From Hirschia sp964352025 (lineage in GTDB: Bacteria; Pseudomonadota; Alphaproteobacteria; Caulobacterales; Hyphomonadaceae), in contig CAYGPZ010000013.1 of the NCBI GenBank assembly GCA_964352025.1, positions 1 to 64,000 on the forward strand: a stretch of 64,000 nt of DNA. Reading direction: 5' to 3'. Made by a program: the position numbers and the translations under genes. Position 1 is the stretch's first letter. Each line of letters opens with the position of its first letter. Below, one piece after another: positions 34,917 through 44,388 of the stretch. The notes beneath the pieces are model-generated. The model saw only the letters and a program-made list of their open reading frames with translations. It searched no databases and was not told where the DNA came from.

Positions 34917-35843
34917 ATGCGTTTGCACGGATTAAAACTAGGCGCTGCTTTAGCGGGCGCTCTTATGGTTGGCGCAGGTACTGCGTTTGCCAACGAACCA
35001 ACACCGTATGCGATTGGGCTGCAGCCTTCGGCATCTGAAGTCGCTGACCAAGTGACGTTTTTCCACAATTACGTGATGGTGATCATCACGGCGATTACGA
35101 TTTTCGTGACGATATTGTTGGGTGTTGTTGTTGTTAAATATAATGCGAAAGCAAATCCGGTTCCGGCAAAGTTTTCTCACAATACAGCAATTGAGGTTAT
35201 CTGGACGATCGCGCCAGTTCTCATACTGTTTGCGATTGCTATTCTTTCATTCCCGCTTTTGTTCGCCCAAGATGTTGAGCCAACGGAAAAGAAACTCGAG
35301 AATGGTGAATATGCAGCGATTGCTCCTGAAGACTGGATCACAATTAAAACATATGGCCGCCAATGGTACTGGTCTTACTTCATCGACTTTGAAAACGCTG
35401 ATGGCGAAATCGAAGCGGTTGAATTTGATGCACGCATGATTGCTGACGAAGATATTCCTTCAGTCGCTGGCGCACGTCGTAATCTTTCTACGGATAACCC
35501 GCTTGTTCTTCCTCAAGGTAAATATATTCGTATGAACCTTGCTGCATCAGATGTTATTCACGCTTGGGCAATGCCTGCATTCCGCTTGAAAACAGATGCG
35601 GTACCAGGTCGTTTGAACCAGCTTTGGTTTAAAACAGAAAAACAGGGCGTTTATTACGGTCAGTGTTCTGAACTTTGTGGTCGTGACCACTCATTCATGC
35701 CGATTGAAATGCGCATTGTACCTCAAGAACAATACGATAAATGGTTGGCGCTAGCGTATGATGATATCGACGCTGCAACAGCTTACATCAACGAAGTCTT
35801 CCCACGTCCAGCTGCGCCTGTACGCGTGGCCTCGGCTCAATAA
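34917..35843 (+). CDS. coxB: Cytochrome c oxidase subunit II
   Basis: Subunit II accepts electrons from cytochrome c. The 308-residue protein has a signal peptide (to about residue 26, GTAFA), two membrane helices, and a C-terminal cupredoxin domain with the CuA site CSELCGRDHSFM (C250, C254, H258, M261). This copper motif and the tryptophan-rich QWYWSYF segment mark it as aa3-type rather than a quinol oxidase. I chose ATG 34917 since it starts right at the signal peptide; the frame is open from 34809. It leads the operon coxB-coxA-ctaB-coxF-ctaG-coxC. Confidence 0.96.
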   Translation: MRLHGLKLGAALAGALMVGAGTAFANEPTPYAIGLQPSASEVADQVTFFHNYVMVIITAITIFVTILLGVVVVKYNAKANPVPAKFSHNTAIEVIWTIAPVLILFAIAILSFPLLFAQDVEPTEKKLENGEYAAIAPEDWITIKTYGRQWYWSYFIDFENADGEIEAVEFDARMIADEDIPSVAGARRNLSTDNPLVLPQGKYIRMNLAASDVIHAWAMPAFRLKTDAVPGRLNQLWFKTEKQGVYYGQCSELCGRDHSFMPIEMRIVPQEQYDKWLALAYDDIDAATAYINEVFPRPAAPVRVASAQ

Positions 35844-35867
35844 AGTTTAAGAAGGAGCGAAGGTCCC

Positions 35868-37541
35868 ATGACGACGGAACCGACGATCAAAAGAGAAGCC
35901 GTGGCAGACCACCATGATGGTGATCACACGGGTGCACCAAGTGTCTGGTCTCCAGCACGTTGGTTGTTTTCAACAAACCACAAAGATATCGGTCTTATGT
36001 ACCTTGTCTTTGCTATGTTTGCCGGAATAATCGGATTTGGCCTCTCAGGCATGATCCGTATTGAGCTTATGGAACCAGGTGTTCAGTACTTTACTGGCCT
36101 AGAAGGTTCTTGGGGTGATCAGCACAATTACAACGTTGTGACGACGATGCACGGTCTGACTATGATTTTCTTCATGGTTATGCCTGCGCTTATCGGTGGT
36201 TTTGGTAACTTTTTTGTGCCGATCATGATTGGTGCGCCAGATATGGCGATGCCACGTATGAACAACATCTCATTCTGGTTGATGCCATTCTCATTCGCGC
36301 TTGCATTGATCTCAATGTTTGTACCGGGTGTAAGCGAATCTTCTAAAGGTTTCGGTGGTGGTTGGGTTCTATATCCTCCGCTTTCAACAATGGGTCACCC
36401 AGGTTCTTCAATGGACTTGTTGATCTTGTCTCTTCACATTGCAGGTATTTCTTCAATTTTGGGTGCGGTGAACTTCATCGTGACAATTTTGAACATGCGT
36501 GCACCGGGAATGACAATTCACAAAATGCCGTTGTTCGCTTGGTCATTGTTGATCACTGCATTCCTCCTAGTCCTTGCTCTACCTGTTCTTGCTGCTGCAC
36601 TAACAATGCTACTGACAGACCGTAACTTCGGGTCTCAGTTCTTTGATCCTGCTGGTGGTGGTGACCCGATTATGTTCCAGCACTTGTTCTGGTTCTTTGG
36701 TCACCCAGAAGTGTACATCATGATCCTTCCTGGATTTGGTATCATTTCTCACATCGTATCTACATTCTCAAAGAAACCAGTATTTGGTTACCTTGCGATG
36801 GCTTATGCGATGGCTGCGATTGGTTTTATCGGCTTCATCGTGTGGGCTCACCACATGTACACAGTTGGTATGGGCGTTGAGCTGAAAGCATACTTCGTTG
36901 CTGCGACAATGGTTATTGCCGTGCCGACAGGTGTGAAGATCTTCTCTTGGATTGCAACAATGTGGGGTGGATCGATCACTTTCACGGTTCCAATGCTTTG
37001 GGCGATCGGATTTATCTTCTTGTTCACCGTTGGTGGTGTGACAGGTGTGATGTTGGCGAATGCTGGTGTCGATCACATGCTTCACGACACATATTATGTG
37101 GTTGCTCACTTCCACTACGTGTTGTCACTAGGTGCTGTGTTTACGCTGTTCGCTGGTTGGTATTACTGGTTCGAAAAAATGTTCGGTATCAAGTACAACT
37201 CATTCCTTGCAGGTCTGCATTTCTGGTTGATGTTCATCGGTACGAACATGATCTTCTTCCCACAACACTTCTTGGGTCTAAACGGCATGCCGCGTCGTTA
37301 TGTTGATTACCCTGATGCATTTGCGTTCTGGAACAAGATTTCAACTATCGGATACATGGTCACAGTCGTTGCGATGATTGCATTCTTTGCTGGTTTGATC
37401 CTTTCAATGATCGCTCGCAAGAAAGCTCAAGCAAACCCTTGGGGTGAGTATGCAACTACACTTGAATGGACATTGTCTTCGCCTCCTCCTTTCCACCAGT
37501 TCAACGAACTGCCAGTGGTAAAGAATGAAGGCGGACACTAA
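35868..37541 (+). CDS. coxA: Cytochrome c oxidase subunit I
   Basis: This is the catalytic heme-copper subunit of the aa3 oxidase. The 557-residue protein has 12 membrane helices and the expected ligands: H95 for heme a, H279 of HPEVY with the crosslinked Y283, AHHMYTVG, and H414/H416 in AHFHYVLS. A 24-bp gap with AAGGAG separates it from coxB. Downstream of its stop, before ctaB, is a perfect hairpin (37551-37583) without a T run. The Y283 site places it in the A-type oxidases. Confidence 0.98.
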   Translation: MTTEPTIKREAVADHHDGDHTGAPSVWSPARWLFSTNHKDIGLMYLVFAMFAGIIGFGLSGMIRIELMEPGVQYFTGLEGSWGDQHNYNVVTTMHGLTMIFFMVMPALIGGFGNFFVPIMIGAPDMAMPRMNNISFWLMPFSFALALISMFVPGVSESSKGFGGGWVLYPPLSTMGHPGSSMDLLILSLHIAGISSILGAVNFIVTILNMRAPGMTIHKMPLFAWSLLITAFLLVLALPVLAAALTMLLTDRNFGSQFFDPAGGGDPIMFQHLFWFFGHPEVYIMILPGFGIISHIVSTFSKKPVFGYLAMAYAMAAIGFIGFIVWAHHMYTVGMGVELKAYFVAATMVIAVPTGVKIFSWIATMWGGSITFTVPMLWAIGFIFLFTVGGVTGVMLANAGVDHMLHDTYYVVAHFHYVLSLGAVFTLFAGWYYWFEKMFGIKYNSFLAGLHFWLMFIGTNMIFFPQHFLGLNGMPRRYVDYPDAFAFWNKISTIGYMVTVVAMIAFFAGLILSMIARKKAQANPWGEYATTLEWTLSSPPPFHQFNELPVVKNEGGH

Positions 37542-37550
37542 AATCAAAAT

Positions 37551-37583
37551 GCAGACCGGCCTGACTTTGTTCATTCGGTCTGC
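37551..37583 (+). other. Intra-operon hairpin between coxA and ctaB
   Basis: A perfect 8-bp inverted repeat (37551-37558 with 37576-37583) with a 17-base loop follows the coxA stop by 10 bases. There is no T run, so it is more likely a message-stability or processing element than a full terminator. Confidence 0.55.
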
Positions 37584-37661
37584 CCTTGGAACTTCAACCG
37601 CTCTTCTGTGATTCAACTTATGTTGTGAGCAGGGGAGCGCTTGGCCTATTAGATTGAGACG

Positions 37662-38627
37662 ATGAGCGATTTAGCCAACACTCTTGAAGACGACACACGC
37701 ATTGCCAGTTTTGGTGATTACGTGCAGCTGATGAAGCCGCGCGTCATGATGCTTGTTGTGTTCACTGCATTTGCAGGGCTTATCGCTGCGCCTGGTTCTA
37801 TGAATTGGGTTATGGCTGGAACCGCTGTTTTAGCAGTCGCTTTGGCGTCTGGTGCTGCTGGCGCATTGAATATGTGGTATGATCACGACATTGATGCTGT
37901 GATGAAAAGAACCGCAGTTCGTCCTATTCCTTCAGGTTTGATTGCACGAGATGAAGCTCTAGGGCTTGGCATACTTATGTCATTTATCTCGGTGACAATG
38001 ATGGCCTTGGCGTCAAATCCGTTGGCCGCTGGAATACTAGCCTTTTCTATCTTCTTTTATGCCGTTGTTTATACTGTCTGGCTTAAGCGCTCGACATCTC
38101 AGAACATCGTCATTGGTGGCGCGGCAGGTGCGTTTCCGCCTATGATTGGCTGGGCAGCGGCAACAGGTGAAGCACCGCTGAATGCATGGATTTTATTCGC
38201 GATTATCTTTATTTGGACGCCACCTCATTTCTGGGCCTTGTCGCTATGGACAAGTAAGGAATATGGCAAAGCTGGTGTACCTATGTTGCCGGTGACGCAT
38301 GGTGCAAAAAACACGCGTCTTCAGATTCTGCTGTATTCAATATTGTTGCTGCCATTGGGAATGGCTCCTGTCCTTACTGGTCTTAGTGGATATATCTACC
38401 TTGTCGCAGCTTTCGGATTAGGTGCTTGGTTCCTCTATGGTGCTGTGCAGGTTTTTCTTTCAAAAGCAGGTGATGACGGGGATGTTGGAGAAGCGGATCT
38501 TGTTCACGCCAAACGTTTGTTTGGAACATCCATAGTCTATCTATTTGCCTTGTTTGCGGTTTTGGCAGTTGAACAGGGGCTTGGTTTGCACTTCGCAACA
38601 CCATTTGTGTTGGGAGGGCTGTCATGA
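37662..38627 (+). CDS. ctaB: Heme O synthase (protoheme IX farnesyltransferase)
   Basis: CtaB adds a farnesyl tail to heme B to make heme O, the precursor of heme A for subunit I. The 321-residue membrane protein has NMWYDHDIDAVMKRTAVRP, the diphosphate-binding motif of this family, and LKPRVMMLVVFTAFAG near the start. Its stop overlaps the coxF start by 4 bp (ATGA). It sits between coxA and the assembly genes, as in other alphaproteobacteria. Confidence 0.96.
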   Translation: MSDLANTLEDDTRIASFGDYVQLMKPRVMMLVVFTAFAGLIAAPGSMNWVMAGTAVLAVALASGAAGALNMWYDHDIDAVMKRTAVRPIPSGLIARDEALGLGILMSFISVTMMALASNPLAAGILAFSIFFYAVVYTVWLKRSTSQNIVIGGAAGAFPPMIGWAAATGEAPLNAWILFAIIFIWTPPHFWALSLWTSKEYGKAGVPMLPVTHGAKNTRLQILLYSILLLPLGMAPVLTGLSGYIYLVAAFGLGAWFLYGAVQVFLSKAGDDGDVGEADLVHAKRLFGTSIVYLFALFAVLAVEQGLGLHFATPFVLGGLS

Positions 38628-38929
38628 GTGATGCACCTGTGAACACACAAGAGACTTTCAAATTGTCGCCTGCTCAAGAAAAAGCCCGCAAAAGACGTGG
38701 CCTTTATCTCGCTCTAGCATTGTTTGGGTTCATAATTCTTGTTTTCGTAATCACTTTGGTGCGCCTTGGTGAAAACGCTAGCAAAGCTGCGGAATCTCGC
38801 AATTTTTCAAGTGCTGTTGAGTATTTTGCTGATGATGGTTCAAAACTGTCACCAACTGGCGAAGTATTAAAAGAAGCACCAGCGACGATTGCTGCGCCGA
38901 CTGAAACAACAGAGGAGGCCGCGCAATGA
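38624..38929 (+). CDS. CoxF-like small membrane protein of the cytochrome oxidase operon
   Basis: The 101-residue protein has one membrane helix (about residues 29-47, LYLALALFGFIILVFVITL) preceded by the basic stretch QEKARKRRG. Small one-helix CoxF-like proteins lie at this exact place between ctaB and ctaG in alphaproteobacteria and are thought to help oxidase assembly; the mechanism is not established. The C-terminal tail is acidic and longer than usual. It overlaps both neighbours by 4 bp, which implies tight translational coupling. Confidence 0.8.
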   Translation: MSDAPVNTQETFKLSPAQEKARKRRGLYLALALFGFIILVFVITLVRLGENASKAAESRNFSSAVEYFADDGSKLSPTGEVLKEAPATIAAPTETTEEAAQ

Positions 38930-39501
38930 CGATATCTCGCAATACGCTGACTGCCTCTATTGTGGCTGGTGTCGCTGTTGGAATGTTGGGATTAGGGTTT
39001 GCGTCTAAGCCACTCTATGACGCTTTCTGCAAGATCACAGGGTTTGGCGGGACGACACAGGTCGCGGACAAACGTCCGGAAGCTGTGTTGGATCGTGGCG
39101 TAAATGTTCGCTTAGATACGAATACTGGTCCTAAAACAGGGCTGACTTTTAAAGCTATTGATAGAACTTTCCCTATTAAACTTGGGGAAACTGGCATGGC
39201 TTTTTTTGAAATTTCTAATGATACGGATCAGCCAATTACGGCGATGGCATCTTACAATGTGGCTCCACATAAAGCCGGACCGTATTTTAACAAGCTAGAG
39301 TGCTTTTGTTTTGAAGAACGCATCTTCGAACCGGGCGCAAAAGAACGTCTTCCAGTTATTTTTTATATTGATCCATCCATGGATTCAGAAAAACAGCTGA
39401 ATGACATCACCGATATTACGCTTTCGTATACGTTTTACGATACGAAGGCTGAAAAGAATCAACAAACAGTTCTGTTGGATGACGGGATTTCGAAATACTG
39501 A
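38926..39501 (+). CDS. ctaG: Cytochrome c oxidase assembly protein CtaG (Cox11)
   Basis: Cox11/CtaG delivers copper to the CuB site of subunit I. The 191-residue protein has an N-terminal membrane anchor (about residues 10-28) and a periplasmic domain with the copper-binding motif KLECFCFEE and PLYDAFCKITGFGGT. Both cysteines of CFCF are present. It overlaps coxF by 4 bp and precedes coxC by about 57 bp. Confidence 0.96.
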   Translation: MTISRNTLTASIVAGVAVGMLGLGFASKPLYDAFCKITGFGGTTQVADKRPEAVLDRGVNVRLDTNTGPKTGLTFKAIDRTFPIKLGETGMAFFEISNDTDQPITAMASYNVAPHKAGPYFNKLECFCFEERIFEPGAKERLPVIFYIDPSMDSEKQLNDITDITLSYTFYDTKAEKNQQTVLLDDGISKY

Positions 39502-39557
39502 ACCTGTCTTTCAGCAATTGAATTGAAGAACACGACTAACACTTGAGGAATATGGCT

Positions 39558-40445
39558 ATGGCCGGCGCAATGAAGCATGACTATCACATCGTAAACCCAA
39601 GTCCTTGGCCTGTAATGGCGTCTTTGGGTTTATTTGTATTGGCACTTGGTGCTGTTGCTTACATGAAGGGCCTATTCGGCATTCCTGAGGGCAATCTAAC
39701 GACACTCATCCCTGGCTTTTTGATCATCACAATCGTTTTGATCGGTTGGTGGGGCGACACAATTAAAGAGAGCCGCCAAGGTGATCACACACCTGTCGTT
39801 CAGCTTTCTTTGAAGTACGGAATGATCTTGTTCATCGCTTCTGAGGTTATGTTCTTCGTCGGATGGTTCTGGTCATTCTTTGAAATGGTAATCTTCCACG
39901 AATACCGCGCGACTGGTTTTGACGTTGCGTTGAATGAAAGCCTTGCTGCGTGGGCTAACTGGCCGCCAATGCAAAGCGATGGTCACCAAGTTCAGACATT
40001 TGACCCATTCCACCTTCCTTTGATCAACACATTGATCTTGCTCCTATCTGGAACAACAGTCACTTGGGCGCACCACGCGCTTCAGGAAGGTGACTATAAG
40101 GGTGCGAAGCTTGGTCTATTCCTAACTGTTATCTTGGGTGCGTTCTTTACCTTTTTGCAGGTTATTGAATATCAACACGCGGGTTTCTCTTTTGATGGAT
40201 CACTCTACGGATCAGCTTTCTACATGGCGACAGGTTTCCACGGGGCTCACGTTGTTATCGGAACGATCTTCCTAGCGGTTTGTCTCTTCCGTCTATTGGC
40301 AAACAATATGACTGCAGAGAAGCATCTCGGGTTCGAATTTGCCGCATGGTATTGGCACTTCGTTGATGTAGTTTGGTTGTTCCTATTTGCATTTGTATAT
40401 GTGGCACCCCACATCATTCTAGGTGGTGGCGGAGGTCACCACTAA
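39558..40445 (+). CDS. coxC: Cytochrome c oxidase subunit III
   Basis: Subunit III is an integral membrane component that stabilises the aa3 oxidase. The protein (295 residues from 39558) begins KHDYHIVNPSPWPVM and has seven helices, with SEVMFFVGWFWSFF and the histidine- and tryptophan-rich end WYWHFVDVVWLFLFAFVY typical of subunit III. Four in-frame starts lie close together; ATG 39558 has GAGG nine bases upstream and is my choice. The following DUF983 gene begins 24 bp after the stop. Confidence 0.96.
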   Translation: MAGAMKHDYHIVNPSPWPVMASLGLFVLALGAVAYMKGLFGIPEGNLTTLIPGFLIITIVLIGWWGDTIKESRQGDHTPVVQLSLKYGMILFIASEVMFFVGWFWSFFEMVIFHEYRATGFDVALNESLAAWANWPPMQSDGHQVQTFDPFHLPLINTLILLLSGTTVTWAHHALQEGDYKGAKLGLFLTVILGAFFTFLQVIEYQHAGFSFDGSLYGSAFYMATGFHGAHVVIGTIFLAVCLFRLLANNMTAEKHLGFEFAAWYWHFVDVVWLFLFAFVYVAPHIILGGGGGHH

Positions 40446-40468
40446 GCAAAGTTCTAGAAAGTCGCGTT

Positions 40469-40846
40469 ATGGCAAAAGTTTCCCCGTTTTCAGCAGGCAT
40501 GCAGTGTAGATGTCCAGAATGCGGGGAAGGTCAGTTATTTCGTGGCTATCTAGAAATGAATGACGAATGCGCCGCTTGCGGTGCAGACTTTACAGTCGCT
40601 GACTCTGGTGACGGTCCTGCTTTCTTTGTCATGTGGATAGCCATGATCGTCATCGTACCGATTGGTATGTTGTTTCACCTTTGGGTAAATCCACCAATCT
40701 GGGTTCATTTGTTGATATTCCCTCCGGTTATTACTGTTTTCTGCTTGTGGCTTCTAAGGCCAGCAAAGTCTTTGCTTTTTGCATCGCAATGGGCCAATAA
40801 AGCAGAAGAAGCGCGTTTTGAAGAACACGCTGATCAACAAAACTAG
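40469..40846 (+). CDS. DUF983 zinc-ribbon membrane protein
   Basis: The 125-residue protein has two CxxC pairs (CRCPECGEG and CAACGADF), forming a probable zinc ribbon, then two membrane helices. This is the DUF983 family, which lies between coxC and SURF1 in many alphaproteobacteria. A role in oxidase assembly is inferred only from position. The ATG at 40469 begins after the coxC stop; the frame is open further upstream but would overlap coxC. Confidence 0.87.
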   Translation: MAKVSPFSAGMQCRCPECGEGQLFRGYLEMNDECAACGADFTVADSGDGPAFFVMWIAMIVIVPIGMLFHLWVNPPIWVHLLIFPPVITVFCLWLLRPAKSLLFASQWANKAEEARFEEHADQQN

Positions 40847-40900
40847 GCACATCGAAAATGTATTGTTTCGTGTCTATTTCCGCGGAGCAATTAAGCCCGA

Positions 40901-41590
40901 ATGTATTTTAAACCTCTTCCGATAATGACTGTTTGCAGCGTGATTGTTCTCGCGCTCTTATTGTGGCTAGGCCAATGGCAATGGCAACGCGCCGGCTGGA
41001 AAACGGATTTGATTGCAGTCTATGAGATGCAGGCGTCTCAAGGCGTTGTAGATCTGGAAGCAGCTTTTTGTTCAGATGAAACGCAAAGTCCAAATGCGCG
41101 GATCAAACCTTCAAATGCAGTGTCGGCTCAATGGCTGCGCGTTTTTGGACAATCTACGGATGGACGTCCGGGGTGGCGTATATTTACAGCAATAGCCCAA
41201 CCGAGCTGTATTGAAGGTCCGCTCATGGCGGAAACGGGATTTGAAGATTATAACGGAAATGTCGAACTGATTGATGTCCTGCGCATTGCTGAGATGAGCG
41301 AGAAAAAATCGGCATTTTCCAATACAAATTCACCAGTTACAAATGAATGGTATTGGTTTGATTTGGAGCCTATGCAGCTGGCCTTGTTTCCTGAAAATAG
41401 TGATACATTAAATGGCGAAATCATTTTGCTGGCCAATAATGGATTGCCTGCAGATCTGACACAAACACCTCCGTCTAAACATATCGGCTATTCTTTAACG
41501 TGGTGTGGGATGGCAATTGCTCTATTTGTGTTATATGCCGCTTTCCATATACGAGCTGGGCGTTTGCGCTTTGGCAAGAAAAACACATAG
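40901..41590 (+). CDS. SURF1 family oxidase assembly protein
   Basis: SURF1 helps insert heme A into subunit I. The 229-residue protein has the family layout of one N-terminal helix (about residues 8-22), followed by LGQWQWQRAGWKTDL, a soluble periplasmic part and a C-terminal helix at about 197-215 after GYSLTWCGMAIALF. The sequence PGWRIFTAIAQP and NEWYWFDLEPM are recognisable although diverged. It closes the oxidase part of the operon and precedes thrC by 24 bp. Confidence 0.87.
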   Translation: MYFKPLPIMTVCSVIVLALLLWLGQWQWQRAGWKTDLIAVYEMQASQGVVDLEAAFCSDETQSPNARIKPSNAVSAQWLRVFGQSTDGRPGWRIFTAIAQPSCIEGPLMAETGFEDYNGNVELIDVLRIAEMSEKKSAFSNTNSPVTNEWYWFDLEPMQLALFPENSDTLNGEIILLANNGLPADLTQTPPSKHIGYSLTWCGMAIALFVLYAAFHIRAGRLRFGKKNT

Positions 41591-41614
41591 ACGACAGATA
41601 AGGCGATCAATCTT

Positions 41615-43003
41615 ATGCGCTATATTTCTACTCGAGGCGGAGCAGAGCCCGTTGATTTCGTAACAGCTAGCCTTGCTGGTCTTGCACCAGATGGTGGCCT
41701 GTATACGCCTCAAGAGTTTCCAACGATTGAGAAACCTGCGCAGGACGAAGCTTATCATGTGACAGCAGCACGCATATTGAAAGCGTTCGCTGGCGACACA
41801 ATCGAATATGATGTGATCGAAGGTTTGGCCGCTAAAGCATATGGTGCTTTTTCACACCAGTCTGTCGCGCCGTTGACGCAAATTGGTCAAGGCAAGTGGA
41901 TGATGGAATTACACCATGGTCCAACACTGGCGTTTAAAGATGTGGCCATGCGTTTTATCGCTCAGCTATATGATTATGCACTCGGTCTACGGGGTGAGCG
42001 TATGACGATTGTGTGTGCGACATCAGGTGACACGGGTGGAGCTGCTGCGGCTGCGTTTGCTGGCGCTGAAAATGTCGATGTGATGATCCTTCACCCACAC
42101 AATCGTATTTCACCTGTACAACGTGTTTTCATGTCTGCAACAGGCGCAAGCAATATCCATAATTTTGCGCTTGAGGGCGACTTCGATCAATGCCAGGCGA
42201 TCGTAAAAGAACTATTCGCGGATGAACAAACAAAACGCCGTCTGAACTTGTCGGGTGTGAACTCAATCAACTGGACACGTATTGCCGCGCAATCTGTATA
42301 TTTTGCGACAGCTCAAGCTCAGCTTGGTGCAGATCAGAAGATACGTTTCGTTGTGCCATCGGGTAATTTTGGCGATGCATTGGCCGGATATGTGGCTGCG
42401 CGCTGTGGCTTACTAAACGGATTTGAGTGTCACGTCGCAGTCAACGCAAATGATGCTATGGCGCGTTTGCTAGATGGTCAGGACTTGAAAAAAGGCCACA
42501 CGACACCGACGAAAAGCCCTGCAATGGATATTCAGGTGCCATCAAACTTTGAACGCTTATTGTTTGAAGCAGCTGGTCGCGATGGTGCCGCTATCAAGTC
42601 TGCATATGATCAACTGGCAAAAGATGGTTCCGCGGCGCTTCCAGAAAAAGCGATTGGCCCACTAGGTTGTATGGGTTTCACAGCGAGCGCTGTATCTGAT
42701 GCTGAAACCTATGTTGAAATGCAAAAATCACTGGATGAAACAGGCTGGCAGGTCTGTCCACATACAGCTGTTGGATTGCACGCATCTCGTCATAACCCTG
42801 CAAAAGATGTTGTCGATGTGGTGCTTTCAACTGCACACGCGGCAAAATTCCCAGAGACCGTAAAAGACGCGATCAATCAGGATGCGCCTTTGCCTGCGCG
42901 TGCGCACGAATTTACATCCCGTCCAGAAGTATTTGAAACAGGTCCAATGGATATTGGCCATGTGAAAGAACGCATGGTTGCTTTATCTCGGGTGACTGCT
43001 TGA
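41615..43003 (+). CDS. thrC: Threonine synthase
   Basis: ThrC converts O-phosphohomoserine to threonine with PLP. The 462-residue protein begins MRYISTRGGAEPVDF, carries the PLP lysine K108 in HHGPTLAFKDVAMRF, and SGDTGGAAAAAF for phosphate binding. Length and motifs match the enterobacterial-type (class I, long) threonine synthase. It is 24 bp after SURF1 and its stop overlaps the M16 protease start. The substrate-supplying homoserine kinase thrB is at 53486. Confidence 0.96.
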   Translation: MRYISTRGGAEPVDFVTASLAGLAPDGGLYTPQEFPTIEKPAQDEAYHVTAARILKAFAGDTIEYDVIEGLAAKAYGAFSHQSVAPLTQIGQGKWMMELHHGPTLAFKDVAMRFIAQLYDYALGLRGERMTIVCATSGDTGGAAAAAFAGAENVDVMILHPHNRISPVQRVFMSATGASNIHNFALEGDFDQCQAIVKELFADEQTKRRLNLSGVNSINWTRIAAQSVYFATAQAQLGADQKIRFVVPSGNFGDALAGYVAARCGLLNGFECHVAVNANDAMARLLDGQDLKKGHTTPTKSPAMDIQVPSNFERLLFEAAGRDGAAIKSAYDQLAKDGSAALPEKAIGPLGCMGFTASAVSDAETYVEMQKSLDETGWQVCPHTAVGLHASRHNPAKDVVDVVLSTAHAAKFPETVKDAINQDAPLPARAHEFTSRPEVFETGPMDIGHVKERMVALSRVTA

Positions 43004-44283
43004 GCAAATCACTTGACCGTTTAAATGATGATGCGCGGGAATTGATTACATTTTCCAATGGTGCGCGATTAGTTCTCGATCCAATGCCTCACGTGCAAAC
43101 AGCAAGTGTGGGCGTGTGGTTGGCAGCTGGTGCGCGGGATGAAACATCTGAAAATAACGGTATTGCGCATTTACTCGAGCATATGGCGTTCAAAGGTGCT
43201 GGTGGCCGCGGCGCGCGTGAACTAGTTGAAAGTGTTGAAGACCGTGGTGCAGTTATGAATGCATCCACGGACTATGAACGCACGGGTTTTTATGTGCGCT
43301 GTCTTTCCGATGATGCGGGCGATATGCTGGACATCGCCTCAAGCTTGGCGCTGGATCAAACGTTGCCCGCCGATGAATTAGAGCGCGAAAAAGGCGTTGT
43401 TATTCAGGAAATTGGTGAGGCTTCTGATCAGGCTGAAGACCTTGTCTTTGAATTGGCTCAATCCGTTGCCTATCCCGACCATGCATTAGGGCGCTCAGTC
43501 CTTGGGACTGAAGCCAGCCTCAAGGATATAGATTGCGATGACCTCAGAGCATTTGTCGATAAAAACTATGCCGCTAACCGCACGGTCATGTCCGTTGCAG
43601 GTGGCTTTGATCGATCAAGCATAGTCGACATTGCTGGAAAATGGTTGTCGCCATTAAATCAAGGCAGTGCCGCTTATCGAAGTAAACCTAAAGATGGGCA
43701 TGGCGCGAAAATACAAGAACGCGATACGGAACAAGCACATTTAGTACTGTCTTTTCCTGCTCCAGATTCGAGAACGTCTGATCGCTTTGCGGCGCGATTA
43801 TTTGAAGAGATATTTGGTGGAGGTATGGCATCTCGCTTGTATCAGGAAGTGCGTGAAAAGCGCGGGCTTGCCTATTCAATTGATGCCTATTTTGACAGCT
43901 ATTCTGATGCTGGGCGATTTAATGTCTATTGTGGTTGCGATCCAGCGGATACGATGGAAGTTCAGAAAATCGTCAAAGATATCTGGATGGAGTTCGCAGC
44001 TAAAGGGCCAACGTCTAGAGAAGTTGCGCGCGCAAGAGCAACTCAAAAGGCGCAGTTTGCTATGTCTTCAGAAGGGCCAGCCGCTAGAGCGAGTTCTGGC
44101 TCATATGAGCTGTTCACATTTGATCGGCTTATCAATCTAAAAGAAGCTATGGCTGAAATTGATCTCGTCCAATCCGCAGATATTCAAAACTGTGCTAAGC
44201 GTGCTGTAGATGGCACGCCAACTGCGTCGTGCGTTGGGCCAAAAGAATGTCTCGACGCGGCCTTTGAGTTCACGAAAAACTAA
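43000..44283 (+). CDS. M16 family zinc protease, mitochondrial-processing-peptidase-like
   Basis: The 427-residue protein has the inverted zinc motif HLLEH (H57, E60, H61) followed by E137 in VVIQEIGEA, so it is likely active. Both the N-terminal M16 and the C-terminal inactive-like domain are present (RGLAYSIDAYFDSYSDAG is the second-domain hallmark). The family includes the mitochondrial processing peptidase; a protein or peptide processing role is inferred. It begins with TTG overlapping the thrC stop, a common alphaproteobacterial arrangement. Confidence 0.93.
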   Translation: MSKSLDRLNDDARELITFSNGARLVLDPMPHVQTASVGVWLAAGARDETSENNGIAHLLEHMAFKGAGGRGARELVESVEDRGAVMNASTDYERTGFYVRCLSDDAGDMLDIASSLALDQTLPADELEREKGVVIQEIGEASDQAEDLVFELAQSVAYPDHALGRSVLGTEASLKDIDCDDLRAFVDKNYAANRTVMSVAGGFDRSSIVDIAGKWLSPLNQGSAAYRSKPKDGHGAKIQERDTEQAHLVLSFPAPDSRTSDRFAARLFEEIFGGGMASRLYQEVREKRGLAYSIDAYFDSYSDAGRFNVYCGCDPADTMEVQKIVKDIWMEFAAKGPTSREVARARATQKAQFAMSSEGPAARASSGSYELFTFDRLINLKEAMAEIDLVQSADIQNCAKRAVDGTPTASCVGPKECLDAAFEFTKN

Positions 44284-44314
44284 AGCTAGATTGGTCATCA
44301 ACAAGATTTAATGT

Positions 44315-44336
44315 GAGGGAGTGAGTAATCTCCCTC
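44315..44336 (+). other. Stem-loop in the EAL gene leader
   Basis: A perfect GAGGGAG/CTCCCTC stem (44315-44321 with 44330-44336) lies between the M16 protease and EAL genes. It is nested within AGATTGG/CCAATCT (44288-44294 with 44338-44344), and ACAAGAT (44301-44307) can instead pair with ATCTTGT (44341-44347). No T run follows. Confidence 0.5.
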
Positions 44337-44388
44337 GCCAATCTTGTGAATTAGGTCTAGAATCTAGAATTAATTCAGGAGTTTGTTT

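Noticed and set aside
36768..37115. Antisense frame within coxA
   Set aside because: It is a shadow of a highly conserved membrane protein gene; its His/Cys-rich reading is a by-product of the opposite codons.
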